Shown here: positions 1 to 7,741 of the stretch, piece after piece
Layout of the letters: every line of letters begins with the position of its first letter
How positions within the stretch are numbered: the stretch's first letter is position 1
Origin: an uncultured Ruminococcus sp.
GTDB taxonomy: Bacteria; Bacillota; Clostridia; Oscillospirales; Ruminococcaceae
Direction of reading: 5' to 3'
NCBI GenBank assembly: GCA_947629455.1
Contig: CANRDT010000019.1
Location: 1 to 39,467 of the forward strand
DNA length: 39,467 bases
The notes under the pieces: generated by a model
Told to the model about the DNA's origin: nothing
The model's database searches: none
Seen by the model: the letters and a program-made list of their open reading frames with translations, nothing else
Position numbers and translations under genes: made by a program

Positions 1-246
1 AGAAATTTCCGGTTTTTATTTTACGAAGTAAAATAAAAATTGCCGACAGAATATTGTCGGCAAAGGAAATTTTCTTTTAGCCCAAACACGAAGTGTTTGG
101 GGTGCGCTCTTGAAAAGGGTGAATTACCAAACAGTCCGGTGGACTGTTTGGTAAGAGGGAAAGCGCTTGCAAGAGAGCGCTTTCCCTGCTATGAAAGGCA
201 TTTGTTACAGCCGTCATTTATGACGGCAGCTACGCACCTATTTCAA
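1..246 (-). repeat. Interspersed hairpin element, copy 1 (cut by window edge)
   Basis: Read on the minus strand this is: hairpin GCCGTCA/TGACGGC (210-227), an 11-bp hairpin starting GGGAAAGCGCT (157-186), a 14-bp hairpin TTACCAAACAGTCC (124-154), a 9-bp hairpin CCCAAACAC (81-101), then a three-way junction. The junction has outer helix AAATTTCC/GGAAATTT (3-10 with 65-72) enclosing a 12-bp hairpin (13-39) and a 7-bp hairpin (42-61). The same modules recur at about ten places in the window. Short open frames inside it are by-products of the repeat. The left boundary is outside the window. Confidence 0.85.
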
Positions 247-302
247 TCCCTTTTTACTTTTGCGCTGATAATAAAATAAATCTAAATCCAAAGGATAAAA
301 AT

Positions 303-521
303 ATGGCTTTTATCGGGTTATTGTTTGTATTGTTGATCGCAGCTGCAATAGTTTTGATCATTGGAATAGCTCCCATTATTGTCGGAACAGTTCTATACAA
401 TAAGACAGAACATAAAAAATTAGGAATCGTTTTCAGAATATTGGGGTACATAACTTTAATTCCCTCGATCGTTATAGGTGTGTTGATGGCAATTACTATG
501 TTTCCTATATTTCATAAATGA
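303..521 (+). CDS. Small two-TM membrane protein, unknown function
   Basis: This is a 72-aa protein that I do not recognise. It is almost entirely hydrophobic: a first membrane segment spans about residues 4-30, a short basic loop (YNKTEHKK) follows, and a second segment spans about 40-66, ending in FHK. An AAAGGA-type ribosome binding site lies about 7 nt before the ATG, which supports translation. It stands alone between repeat copy 1 and the spermidine genes, with an 87-nt gap downstream. No catalytic or binding motif is visible. A toxin-like or accessory membrane peptide is possible, but nothing in the sequence decides this. Confidence 0.6.
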   Translation: MAFIGLLFVLLIAAAIVLIIGIAPIIVGTVLYNKTEHKKLGIVFRILGYITLIPSIVIGVLMAITMFPIFHK

Positions 522-608
522 CGATCTGTTTTGGGAACACTTTTATATAAAAGGAGAATTTCAATATCATTTCGCTTGTATAACGTATAAAAAGGAGAGT
601 GTATTAAA

Positions 609-1811
609 ATGGGTAAATGTATGATAATCGGCTGCGGAGGAGTCGCCTCCGTGGCAATACACAAATGCTGTCAGAACAGCGAGGTGTTCGACGGCATAAT
701 GATAGCGAGCCGCACAAAATCGAAGTGCGACGCGCTCAAAGAAAAATTGCAGCCGACCACGAAAACGGTCATCGAAACGGCGCAGGTAAACGCCGACAAT
801 ACGGACGAGCTTATCGCCCTGATAAATTCCTACAAGCCGGACGTCGTTCTGAATCTTGCGCTGCCCTATCAGGATCTTACTATTATGGACGCCTGCCTTG
901 CGACTAAAACGCACTATGTGGATACGGCGAATTACGAGCCGCCCGAGACTGCGAAATTTGAATACAAATGGCAGTGGGCGTACAGGGAAAAATTTGAGAA
1001 AGCAGGGATAACCGCACTTCTCGGCAGCGGATTCGACCCGGGCGTTACGGGAGTCTTCTCGGCTTACGCTATGAAACACCACTTTGACGAGATAAACTAT
1101 ATAGATATTCTCGACTGCAACGGCGGCGACCACGGCTACCCCTTTGCGACAAATTTCAATCCCGAAATAAATATACGCGAAGTGTCCGCAAAGGGCAGCT
1201 ATATCGAAAACGGAAAATGGGTAGAAACTGAGCCTATGGAGATAAAGAGAGTCTACAACTTCAAGGGGGTAGGCGAAAAGGATATGTACCTGCTCCACCA
1301 CGAAGAGCTTGAATCGCTTGCGCTCAATATAAAGGGCATAAAGAGAATACGATTTTTTATGACTTTCGGACAGAGTTATCTCACACATCTGAAATGTCTG
1401 GAAAATGTGGGAATGACGTCCATAAAGCCTATTATGTATGAGGGCAGGGAGATAGTTCCGCTGCAATTCTTGAAGGCGGTGCTGCCCGACCCCGCATCGC
1501 TCGGTCCGAGAACGGTGGGCAAGACGAATATCGGCTGTATTTTCAGGGGCAAAAAGGACGGCAAGGACAAAAACTACTATCTTTACAACATCTGCGATCA
1601 TCAGGAATGTTACAGAGAAGTCGGCTCGCAGGCAATATCCTACACGACGGGCGTTCCCGCAATGATCGGCGCTATGATGATAATGACGGGAAAATGGCAA
1701 AAACCCGGCGTTTACAACATCGAGGAATTTGATCCCGACCCGTTTATGGACGCTCTTAACAAGTGGGGACTTCCGTGGGAGGAGGACTTCGACCCCGTAT
1801 TGGTAGACTGA
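609..1811 (+). CDS. Carboxy(nor)spermidine dehydrogenase (saccharopine dehydrogenase family)
   Basis: This 400-aa protein opens with a Rossmann NAD(P)H-binding motif (IIGCGGVASVA, residues 7-17) and has the saccharopine dehydrogenase architecture over its whole length (LNLALPYQDL, YVDTANYEPP, LGSGFDPGVTGVFSAY). In the alternative polyamine pathway the enzyme condenses aspartate semialdehyde with putrescine (or diaminopropane) and reduces the product to carboxyspermidine (or carboxynorspermidine). The nspC decarboxylase 265 nt downstream in the same orientation makes this role much more likely than lysine metabolism. Start: ATG with AAAGGAG about 7 nt upstream. A weak TATAAC -10 lies near 579, but no good -35 is visible. 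Whether putrescine or diaminopropane is used cannot be read from the sequence. Confidence 0.9.
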   Translation: MGKCMIIGCGGVASVAIHKCCQNSEVFDGIMIASRTKSKCDALKEKLQPTTKTVIETAQVNADNTDELIALINSYKPDVVLNLALPYQDLTIMDACLATKTHYVDTANYEPPETAKFEYKWQWAYREKFEKAGITALLGSGFDPGVTGVFSAYAMKHHFDEINYIDILDCNGGDHGYPFATNFNPEINIREVSAKGSYIENGKWVETEPMEIKRVYNFKGVGEKDMYLLHHEELESLALNIKGIKRIRFFMTFGQSYLTHLKCLENVGMTSIKPIMYEGREIVPLQFLKAVLPDPASLGPRTVGKTNIGCIFRGKKDGKDKNYYLYNICDHQECYREVGSQAISYTTGVPAMIGAMMIMTGKWQKPGVYNIEEFDPDPFMDALNKWGLPWEEDFDPVLVD

Positions 1812-1834
1812 AAATTATAGTGGGAGATATTATT

Positions 1835-2071
1835 ATGGAAATTGAGGAAATGCTCAGAGAGTTTGTCGATCCCGAAGAGGATTATATCGTCTATACTAAT
1901 GGCACATTCAACGCTTCTGCCATCGTGTGCAAGATAACCAAGATCGGCAAGGGCTGCATAAAAATAAAGGATAATACGGAAAACGTAAGCGTGATAAATC
2001 TTAAAAACGTTATCCGCATAAGAGAATATCCCAAAAACAAAAACGGCAAAAAGAAAGCGATATTCGATTAA
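1835..2071 (+). CDS. Small protein between the two spermidine genes, unknown function
   Basis: This 78-aa protein lies between carboxyspermidine dehydrogenase and nspC (23 nt after the former, 4 nt before the latter), so it is almost certainly co-transcribed with both. The chosen ATG has a GGGAG site just upstream; a longer frame from 1763 would overlap the dehydrogenase and lacks a ribosome binding site. After a short acidic helix (EIEEMLREFVDPEED) the sequence alternates beta-strand-like segments (YIVYTNGTF, SAIVCKITKIGKG, CIKIKDNT, VSVINLKNVIRIREY) and ends in a lysine-rich tail. The pattern suggests a small SH3/Sm-like beta barrel; this is inference from the strand pattern. I do not recognise the family. 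Its position hints at a link to polyamine synthesis or simple operon hitch-hiking. Confidence 0.75.
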   Translation: MEIEEMLREFVDPEEDYIVYTNGTFNASAIVCKITKIGKGCIKIKDNTENVSVINLKNVIRIREYPKNKNGKKKAIFD

Positions 2072-2075
2072 AGCT

Positions 2076-3209
2076 ATGATAAACAGCATAAAAAACGATC
2101 TGCCTACTCCCTGCTACGTCATCGACGAGAAAAGGCTTGTGGAAAATCTTGAAATACTCAAAAGCGTTGAGGATAACACAGGCTGCAAAATACTGCTTGC
2201 GCAGAAAGCGTTTTCCTGCTATCATCTTTATCCGCTTATCGGAAAATATGTGAGCGGAACGGCGTGCAGCGGACTTTTCGAGGCGCGGCTCGGGTATGAA
2301 TGTATGGGCAAGGAAAATCACGTTTTCTCCGCCGCCTACCGCGAGGAGGAAATGGACGAGATAATTTCCTGCTGCGGACATATCATCTTTAATTCATTTT
2401 CACAGCTTGCAAGATTCCGCGAAAAGGTACTCAAAGCAGGTAAAAAGATCGGTCTGCGGATAAATCCACAGTGCCAAACGCAGAAAGGTCACGAAATATA
2501 CGATCCCTGCGCTCCCGGCTCGCGTCTTGGGATAACGCCGCAGGAATTTGACGCGGAAGATCTCGGCGGCGTGAGCGGTCTGCATTTTCACACCCTTTGC
2601 GAGCAGGATTCCGACGATCTTGAAATAACTCTGAATGCGGTGGAGGAAAAATTCGGGAAATACCTGAAAGATATGCAGTGGATAAACTTCGGCGGCGGTC
2701 ATCACATCACGCGCAAAGGGTACGGCATAACGCGCCTTGAAAAGTGCATTAAGCGTATGCAGGAGAAGTACGGGCTTGAAGTCTACCTTGAACCGGGGGA
2801 GGCTTTTGCGCTGAATGCCGGTTATCTTGTCACGAGGGTGCTTGACATAACGCGCAAGGATATGCCGACGGCGATAGTTGACACGTCGGCTGCCTGTCAT
2901 ATGCCCGATGTTCTGGAAATGCCATACCGTCCTCCGCTTATGGGTTCGGGACTGCCGGGTGAAAAGAAGTATGTCTATCGGCTCGGTTCGCAGACCTGTC
3001 TTGCAGGCGACGTTATCGGGGAGTATTCGTTTGACGAGCCGCTTGACTACGGCGACAGGCTGATATTTGAGGATATGGCGATATATTCCATGGTGAAAAA
3101 CAACACGTTTAACGGTATGCCTCTGCCGTCGGTGTTTTTACTTACACGGGGCGGCGAGGTTCGGGAGCTTAAACGTTTCGGATATGAGGATTTTAAGGGG
3201 AGATTGTGA
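2076..3209 (+). CDS. nspC: Carboxy(nor)spermidine decarboxylase
   Basis: This 377-aa PLP enzyme is of the fold III (alanine racemase/ornithine decarboxylase-like) group. It decarboxylates carboxyspermidine or carboxynorspermidine, the last step of the aspartate-semialdehyde route to spermidine. The PLP-binding lysine is in LLAQKAFS (Lys44). Other family marks are GLHFHTLCEQ, INFGGGHH, the EPGEAF loop, and the C-terminal GSQTCLAGDVIGEY motif carrying the active-site Cys and Asp. Length is normal for NspC. The ATG follows the upstream small gene by 4 nt; the ribosome binding site is weak, which fits translational coupling. Stop is followed by a hairpin terminator. Norspermidine versus spermidine as final product is not decidable here. 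Confidence 0.92.
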   Translation: MINSIKNDLPTPCYVIDEKRLVENLEILKSVEDNTGCKILLAQKAFSCYHLYPLIGKYVSGTACSGLFEARLGYECMGKENHVFSAAYREEEMDEIISCCGHIIFNSFSQLARFREKVLKAGKKIGLRINPQCQTQKGHEIYDPCAPGSRLGITPQEFDAEDLGGVSGLHFHTLCEQDSDDLEITLNAVEEKFGKYLKDMQWINFGGGHHITRKGYGITRLEKCIKRMQEKYGLEVYLEPGEAFALNAGYLVTRVLDITRKDMPTAIVDTSAACHMPDVLEMPYRPPLMGSGLPGEKKYVYRLGSQTCLAGDVIGEYSFDEPLDYGDRLIFEDMAIYSMVKNNTFNGMPLPSVFLLTRGGEVRELKRFGYEDFKGRL

Positions 3210-3223
3210 GGGGTCAAAGTATT

Positions 3224-3262
3224 GGGTTATTTCCCCATTGGGGGAAAATAGCCCTTTATATA
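3224..3262 (+). terminator. Terminator after nspC
   Basis: An inverted repeat (GGGTTATTTCCCC paired with GGGGAAAATAGCCC, loop around ATTG) lies 15 nt after the nspC stop and is followed by TTTATATAT. It has the same plan (TTTCCCC/GGGGAAA core, AGC-type flanks) as hairpins found at the 5' end of several copies of the interspersed element. Confidence 0.6.
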
Positions 3263-3299
3263 TAGCTGCCTGCTCACCAAACAATGTGCATATCTTAAA

Positions 3300-3806
3300 T
3301 CAAGGCTTTACATCGCAATAAATTTTAACCGCCCGATTTCCAAGGTCTATGCCCTCCGCCGCAAGCGGAAGTTTTCAGATAATGCTGTTTTCCCCTTTAG
3401 GGAAAATAGCGTTTATATTTTCGGCAATAGGTGCGTAGCTGCCGTCATAAATGACGGCGGTAACAAATGCCTTTCATAGTAGGGAAAGCGCTCTCTTGCA
3501 AGCGCTTTCCCTCTTACCAAACAGTCCGCCGGACTGTTTGGTAATTCACCCTTTTCAGAGCGCCTCCGTATGGGGTGTTTCGCCGTCTGCGGACGGCGAC
3601 GATGGGCTCTGCCCCTCGACCCCGCCAGCCTTTTTGAGGAAAAGGCTGGAGCGAAAACCTTTTCTTGATTTCCCACTAATTATCAAACAAAATTCAGAGC
3701 GTGAAATCAAAACTTTCTACCGCAATAAATTCCGACCGCCCGATTTCCAAGGTCTGACCGCTCCGCACGATGTGGAGGGCGCATTGCCCCGTCCGGGAGG
3801 ACTTTA
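3300..3806 (+). repeat. Interspersed hairpin element, copy 2, with a partial second copy in front
   Basis: At 3308-3370 there is a fragment of the element's AACCGCCCGATTTCCAAGG segment. From 3384 a nearly full copy follows: hairpin GCTGTTTTCCC (3384-3410), GCCGTCA/TGACGGC (3441-3458), 11-bp GGGAAAGCGCT hairpin (3482-3511), 14-bp TTACCAAACAGTCC hairpin (3514-3544), CGCCGTC-TGCG-GACGGCG (3581-3598), GATGGGC/GCCCCTC (3601-3617), 10-bp CCAGCCTTTT hairpin (3625-3649), and a GATTTC/GAAATC tail. It ends with a GTCC-GGGA-GGAC hairpin at 3791-3802. The amylase promoter starts 12 nt after that. Confidence 0.88.
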
Positions 3807-3817
3807 CAATTTATCTA

Positions 3818-3846
3818 TTGCTTTAGGTAGGATTTTCTGGTATAAT
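3818..3846 (+). promoter_or_regulatory. Sigma-A promoter of the GH13 gene
   Basis: TTGCTT (3818-3823), a 17-nt spacer and TATAAT (3841-3846), with an extended -10 TG at 3838-3839. This predicts a ~113-nt leader before the ATG at 3965. The leader contains a GATCCC/GGGATC inverted repeat just upstream of the ribosome binding site. The promoter begins directly after the end of repeat copy 2. Confidence 0.75.
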
Positions 3847-3964
3847 ATATATCTGACGGCGTGGCGAATGCCGCTCTGCCCCATAATGAAGGGACACTGC
3901 GCCGCACGCCCGTATAAAGATCCCTGCCTGAATAATTCGGGATCGTTGAAAGGAACGTTGAAAA

Positions 3965-5275
3965 ATGTGGGCATATGAAAGCGTATTTTATCAGATCTAT
4001 CCTCTCGGTTTCTGCGGAGCGCCTTTTGAAAACGACGGCGTTTTGCAAAACAGGATAAAAAAAGTCATCGACTGGATACCGCATATCAAGGAAACAGGCT
4101 GCAATGCTATCTACTTTTCACCTGTTTTTGAATCAGATACGCACGGTTACAATACCAGAGATTACAGCAAAATAGACTGCCGACTCGGCACAAACGAGGA
4201 TTTCGCCGACGTCTGCAAGGCTCTGCACGAAAACGGCATAAAGGTCGTTCTCGACGGCGTGTTCAATCACGTCGGACGCGGCTTCTGGGCATTTCAGGAC
4301 GTACTTAAAAACCGTGAAAATTCCCGTTACAAGGATTGGTTCCATATCAATTTCGGCGGAAATTCAAACTACAACGACGGCCTTTGGTATGAGGGCTGGG
4401 AAGGTCACTTTGACTTGGTAAAGCTCAATCTGCGCAATCCGGAAGTCGTCGGTCACATCTTTGACTGCATAAAAGGTTGGGTGGAACAGTTCGATATAGA
4501 CGGTCTGCGTCTTGACGTTGCCTACTGCCTGGATTTTGATTTTCTGAAAAATCTCCGCGGATCCTGCAAATCGCTCAAAAATGATTTCTTCCTGCTGGGC
4601 GAGCTGCTCCACGGCGATTACGCGCGCTGGGTAAACCCCGAAATGCTTGACAGCGCGACCAATTATGAATGTTACAAGGGACTTTATTCAAGCTTTAACA
4701 GTATGAATATGTTCGAGATCTGCCATTCTCTCAAAAATCAGTTCGGTTCTGAAAACTGGTGCAGATACCGCGGTATGCACCTGCTCTGCTTTACCGATAA
4801 CCACGACGTTTCAAGGATCGCGTCGGTACTTACAAATGAAAATCACCTGCCGCTCATCTATGCGCTGATGTTCGGTATGCCGGGTATCCCCTGCGTTTAC
4901 TACGGTTCGGAATGGGGTACTAAGGCGGAGAAAAAGGACGGCGACCCTGCGCTGAGAGTTTCTTTCGACGAGCCGCAGTCCAACGAACTTACAAAGTGGA
5001 TCTCTTGCCTTGCCAAGGCTCACCGCGAAAGCAAGGCTCTCTGCTACGGTTCGCTTGCCGTGCCTGTACTCACCAACAAGCAGTGTATCATTGAACGTCA
5101 GGCTGAGGGCGAAAGGGTGCTTGTCGCGATAAATGCCGAGGATAAACCGTATGTGGCACATTTTGACGCAAAGTGCGGAAAAGCGGTAGACCTCATCACG
5201 GGAAAAGAACACGATTTCGGCGGAGGCAGCGAATTGCCGCCATACTCTGCATATTTCTGGAAGTGCGAGAGATAA
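3965..5275 (+). CDS. GH13 alpha-amylase family glycoside hydrolase (cytoplasmic)
   Basis: This 436-aa protein carries all four GH13 signatures in order: DGVFNH (region I, residues 98-102), GLRLDVA with the nucleophile Asp184, LGELLHG with the acid/base Glu213, and FTDNHD with Asp281. It acts on alpha-glucosidic bonds, probably maltodextrins; there is no signal peptide, so it works in the cytoplasm on imported oligosaccharides. It is short for the family: it has the (beta/alpha)8 barrel and a reduced C-terminal beta domain (about 360-436) but no N-terminal carbohydrate-binding domain. Start: AAAGGA with good spacing. It is monocistronic, with its own promoter and a hairpin terminator, and is flanked on both sides by repeat elements. 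The subfamily (cyclomaltodextrinase, neopullulanase or amylase) cannot be fixed by eye. Confidence 0.9.
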   Translation: MWAYESVFYQIYPLGFCGAPFENDGVLQNRIKKVIDWIPHIKETGCNAIYFSPVFESDTHGYNTRDYSKIDCRLGTNEDFADVCKALHENGIKVVLDGVFNHVGRGFWAFQDVLKNRENSRYKDWFHINFGGNSNYNDGLWYEGWEGHFDLVKLNLRNPEVVGHIFDCIKGWVEQFDIDGLRLDVAYCLDFDFLKNLRGSCKSLKNDFFLLGELLHGDYARWVNPEMLDSATNYECYKGLYSSFNSMNMFEICHSLKNQFGSENWCRYRGMHLLCFTDNHDVSRIASVLTNENHLPLIYALMFGMPGIPCVYYGSEWGTKAEKKDGDPALRVSFDEPQSNELTKWISCLAKAHRESKALCYGSLAVPVLTNKQCIIERQAEGERVLVAINAEDKPYVAHFDAKCGKAVDLITGKEHDFGGGSELPPYSAYFWKCER

Positions 5276-5289
5276 GCTGTTCAGATAAT

Positions 5290-5325
5290 ACTGTTCTCCC
5301 CTTGGGGAGAATAGTGTTTTAGGCT
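5290..5325 (+). terminator. Terminator after the GH13 gene
   Basis: A hairpin ACTGTTCTCCCC/GGGGAGAATAGT (5290-5315) with a 2-nt loop is followed by a U-rich stretch. The plan is that of the element's first hairpin, but with the core pair TTCTCCCC/GGGGAGAA instead of TTTTCCC/GGGAAAA, so both arms have changed together. Confidence 0.65.
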
Positions 5326-5339
5326 TTTTAGGATAGAAT

Positions 5340-5840
5340 AGCGTTTTAGGATATAGCTGCCGTCATAAATGACGGCAAAAAGAAATGCCGCCCAAACTCA
5401 GGGGACGCCACCTCAAACGCTACGCTATGCTCCGCGTATTTGAGCTATCCCAAACACAAGTGTTTGGGATAAAAGCAAAATTTCCTTTGCCGACATTATG
5501 CGGTCGGCAATTTTTCTTTTGCGCTGCAAAAGAAAAACCGGAAATTTCTTTCCCACAGATTATTAAAGCAATTGCCGCAATAAGTTTTAACCGCCCGATT
5601 TCCAAGGACAGACCGCTCCGCACACGGCAGAGGGCGCATTGCCCCGCCCGGGAGGGCAGCCTTTTTAAGGAAAAGGCTTGACCGAAAACCTTTTTAATAT
5701 GCCGACTTAATTGTCGCCGTAACTGCGTAGCGTGAAATCAAAGCTTTCTACCGCAACAAATTTTAACCGCCCGATTTCCAAGGTTTGACCGCTCCGCACG
5801 ATGCAGAGGGCGAAAAACCCCGTCCGGGAGGACTTTTTTC
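5340..5840 (+). repeat. Interspersed hairpin element, copy 3 (three-way-junction form)
   Basis: The order is GCCGTCA/TGACGGC hairpin (from 5353), a CTCAAACGC-type imperfect hairpin, CCCAAACAC/GTGTTTGGG, the three-way junction (outer AAATTTCC from 5478 with GGAAATTT 5540-5547, inner GCCGAC/GTCGGC 5489-5508, and inner TTTTTCTTTTGC/GCAAAAGAAAAA 5511-5537), the AACCGCCCGATTTCCAAGG segment, a GCCC-GGGA-GGGC hairpin, the AGCCTTTT/AAAAGGCT hairpin, and the GTGAAATCA tail. A second partial copy of the CCGCCCGATTTCC segment follows and ends in GTCC-GGGA-GGAC plus a T-run at about 5839. Confidence 0.88.
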
Positions 5841-5850
5841 ATTTTACCCC

Positions 5851-5879
5851 TTGGCAAAACGGAAAATTTGTATTATAAT
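5851..5879 (+). promoter_or_regulatory. Sigma-A promoter of the TPM-PspA operon
   Basis: TTGGCA (5851-5856), 17-nt spacer, TATAAT (5874-5879). It starts about 12 nt after the end of repeat copy 3, the same arrangement as at the GH13 promoter. Confidence 0.8.
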
Positions 5880-5921
5880 ATAAGTAAGTATAAATTTCAT
5901 ATCATAAGGAGGCGTACAGCT

Positions 5922-6920
5922 ATGGGAAGAGCCGGCAGAGGAGGCGGCGGAGGAGGCAGATCGCACAGCTCGGGCGGTTCGAGAGGATTTGGCTCTCATT
6001 CCTCGGGAGGAAGTCACCGCTCGGGATACAGCGGCGGCAGCAGATCGAACTATTCGTCAGGCAGTCATACCTACCACACGCACACACACTATCACGGCGG
6101 TTACTACAGCCCCTACTACCGCCGCTACAGCAGAGGTCCTACATTCTTTTATTTCGGAAACGGCGGCGACAGCGGATTAAGATTCTTTCTCACATTCAGG
6201 ATAATATTTTTTCTGGTGATATTGTTTATGTTCAGCGGTATCTTTTCGGGAATCAATTCCGAAAAGTCGTCGATAACCCGTTCCACAGTCAAGCGCGAAA
6301 AGCTGAAATCGACTGCCATTGTCGAAAATGATGTCTACTACATCGACAGGCTCGGCTGGATAACCGACAAGTATACTCTTATCGGCGGTCTGGATCATTT
6401 CTACAAAAAAACAGGCGTGCAGCCGTTTGTTTACATCACCGACGAGCTGCCCGAAAATTCTACTCTCGACGAGCAGGAATATTACGGCAATCAGCTTTAT
6501 GATCAGCTTTTTGAGGACGAGGCTCATCTGCTGCTGGTATTCAACGAAAGAAACGACGTCTACACCTCTTTCTATATAGTGGGAGCGGAGGGAAAGACCG
6601 TCATAGACAACGAGGCTGGAGAGATACTGCTTGACTATCTTGACAAGTATTATTATTCCGATTATGACGAAAATAAATTCTTTTCAAATGCGTTTTACGA
6701 CGCGGCTGACAGGATAATGAAGGTAACTCCCAACTATACCGTATTATTCGTATTCGCAGTGCTAATAATAATCGTACTGATAATCGCGTACAAGTGGCAC
6801 AAGTCAAAGGAAAAAGCAAAATCGGAGCAGATGAAAGCCGCAAGCGAGATACTCAATTCCGATCTTGACGAATTTGGCGACTATGCCGAGGAACTTGCGA
6901 AAAAATATGATGATAAGTAA
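5922..6920 (+). CDS. TPM-like membrane protein with Gly/Ser/His-rich N-terminus
   Basis: This 332-aa protein starts at an ATG with a strong AAGGAGG site (5906-5912); the longer frame from 5868 lies over the promoter. Residues 1-75 are low complexity, rich in Gly, Ser, Arg and His with a HTYHTHTHYHGG cluster that could bind metal. A membrane segment follows at about 86-105. The middle domain (about 130-260: PFVYITDELPENS, LLLVFNERNDVY, AGEILLDYLDKYY) resembles the TPM/YgcG domain, a mixed alpha/beta fold usually outside the membrane. A second membrane segment lies at about 275-295, then a charged cytoplasmic tail. It is followed 45 nt later by a PspA-like gene, suggesting a membrane-maintenance operon. 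The TPM assignment rests on pattern, not a search. Confidence 0.75.
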   Translation: MGRAGRGGGGGGRSHSSGGSRGFGSHSSGGSHRSGYSGGSRSNYSSGSHTYHTHTHYHGGYYSPYYRRYSRGPTFFYFGNGGDSGLRFFLTFRIIFFLVILFMFSGIFSGINSEKSSITRSTVKREKLKSTAIVENDVYYIDRLGWITDKYTLIGGLDHFYKKTGVQPFVYITDELPENSTLDEQEYYGNQLYDQLFEDEAHLLLVFNERNDVYTSFYIVGAEGKTVIDNEAGEILLDYLDKYYYSDYDENKFFSNAFYDAADRIMKVTPNYTVLFVFAVLIIIVLIIAYKWHKSKEKAKSEQMKAASEILNSDLDEFGDYAEELAKKYDDK

Positions 6921-6965
6921 AACGGCGCGGCTGCACTGAACGCGGCGCGCTCTCGGGAGAATGGT

Positions 6966-7538
6966 ATGGGTATTTTTGAACGTTTCAAGGATATTGTTTC
7001 CTCCGGACTGACCGATCTTCTTGACAACGACGAGCCGGAGGAAAAGGTCAGGGAGCATATTGTCCGACTGTCGCTCAATCTGGCTGACGTCAGAAAGGAA
7101 GTCGGCGAAACTAACGCCCTGCTTGCGAAGATAACAAAGCGTCTGGAGGAATGTGACGCGGACATCGAAAGATTCGGTTCGCTTTCCGAAAAGGCTGCGG
7201 CGGCGGGAAATCAGCAGGATACGCGCGTATTCCTCTCAAAACAGTACGATCTCAAAAAACGCCGTGAGGAGTTACAGCAGCGTTATGACGAAGTTTCCGC
7301 TACGTCGCGCAAGCTGAAAGATACGCACAACAGTCTTGTGAGGGAAATAAACGAGCTGAATATGCGCCTGTCACAGCTCAACTCGCGCGAGGCGGCGGCT
7401 GACGCGCAGCAGTATATGAACAGGGCTGCAATGGAGAGGTATTCCGTGGACTCACAGTTTGACGAGATAGAGTCGCGTATCGAGGCGGACAATGCCGCGG
7501 CAGATGCGGAGGCATATTCTTATACCGACAGCCAATAA
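6966..7538 (+). CDS. PspA/IM30-family coiled-coil protein
   Basis: This 190-aa protein begins MGIFERFKDIVSSGLTDLLD, the amphipathic membrane-binding helix typical of PspA/IM30/LiaH proteins, and continues as a long charged coiled coil (about 25-165; KITKRLEECDADIERF, LKKRREELQQRYDEV) before an acidic Ala-rich tail. Family members assemble on the inner face of the membrane and protect it under stress. Start: the ATG at 6966 has GGGAGA just upstream; an ATG 5 nt earlier is out of frame. It is probably the second gene of an operon with the TPM-like protein and is followed by a strong terminator. At 190 aa it is shorter than typical PspA (about 220 aa). Confidence 0.85.
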   Translation: MGIFERFKDIVSSGLTDLLDNDEPEEKVREHIVRLSLNLADVRKEVGETNALLAKITKRLEECDADIERFGSLSEKAAAAGNQQDTRVFLSKQYDLKKRREELQQRYDEVSATSRKLKDTHNSLVREINELNMRLSQLNSREAAADAQQYMNRAAMERYSVDSQFDEIESRIEADNAAADAEAYSYTDSQ

Positions 7539-7561
7539 GACGGAGAATACCGAAAAATGAC

Positions 7562-7598
7562 AAGGACTTCCGCACAAAACGGAAGTCCTTTATTTTTA
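7562..7598 (+). terminator. Terminator of the TPM-PspA operon
   Basis: An 11-bp stem AAGGACTTCCG/CGGAAGTCCTT (7562-7572 with 7580-7590) with a 7-nt loop and a T-rich tail (TTTATTTTTA). Confidence 0.9.
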
Positions 7599-7659
7599 TG
7601 CAAAAAACTGCTTTATGAGAACGCTTTTAGTCTTATAATTATATTTCGCTCAGTTTTGC

Positions 7660-7700
7660 AAAAAATTATTTTTCCCCCACCAACGGCGGAGGAAAAATAA
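7660..7700 (-). terminator. Terminator of the zinc-ribbon gene
   Basis: TTATTTTTCC (7666-7675) pairs with GGAAAAATAA (7691-7700). On the minus strand the stem is followed by a run of six T, 41 nt after the zinc-ribbon stop codon. It probably acts in both directions between the convergent genes. Confidence 0.75.
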
Positions 7701-7741
7701 CACAAAAGTCTGTCTTATCCGTAAAATGTACTATGCGTATA

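Noticed and set aside
40-279. Open frame in repeat copy 1 and its relatives on both strands in other copies
   Set aside because: Lies wholly over hairpin modules and has no ribosome binding site or recognisable protein.
548-580. AAAGGAG at about 550 that looks like a ribosome binding site
   Set aside because: No ATG, GTG or TTG frame of useful length follows; it seems to be a partial duplicate of the real site at 591.
567-1700. Long 377-codon frame antisense to carboxyspermidine dehydrogenase
   Set aside because: A mirror of the codon bias of the real gene; the plus-strand frame has a clear family match and ribosome binding site.
1763-2071. Longer 102-aa version of the small protein in the spermidine operon
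   Set aside because: Would overlap the dehydrogenase end and lacks a ribosome binding site; the ATG at 1835 has GGGAG upstream.
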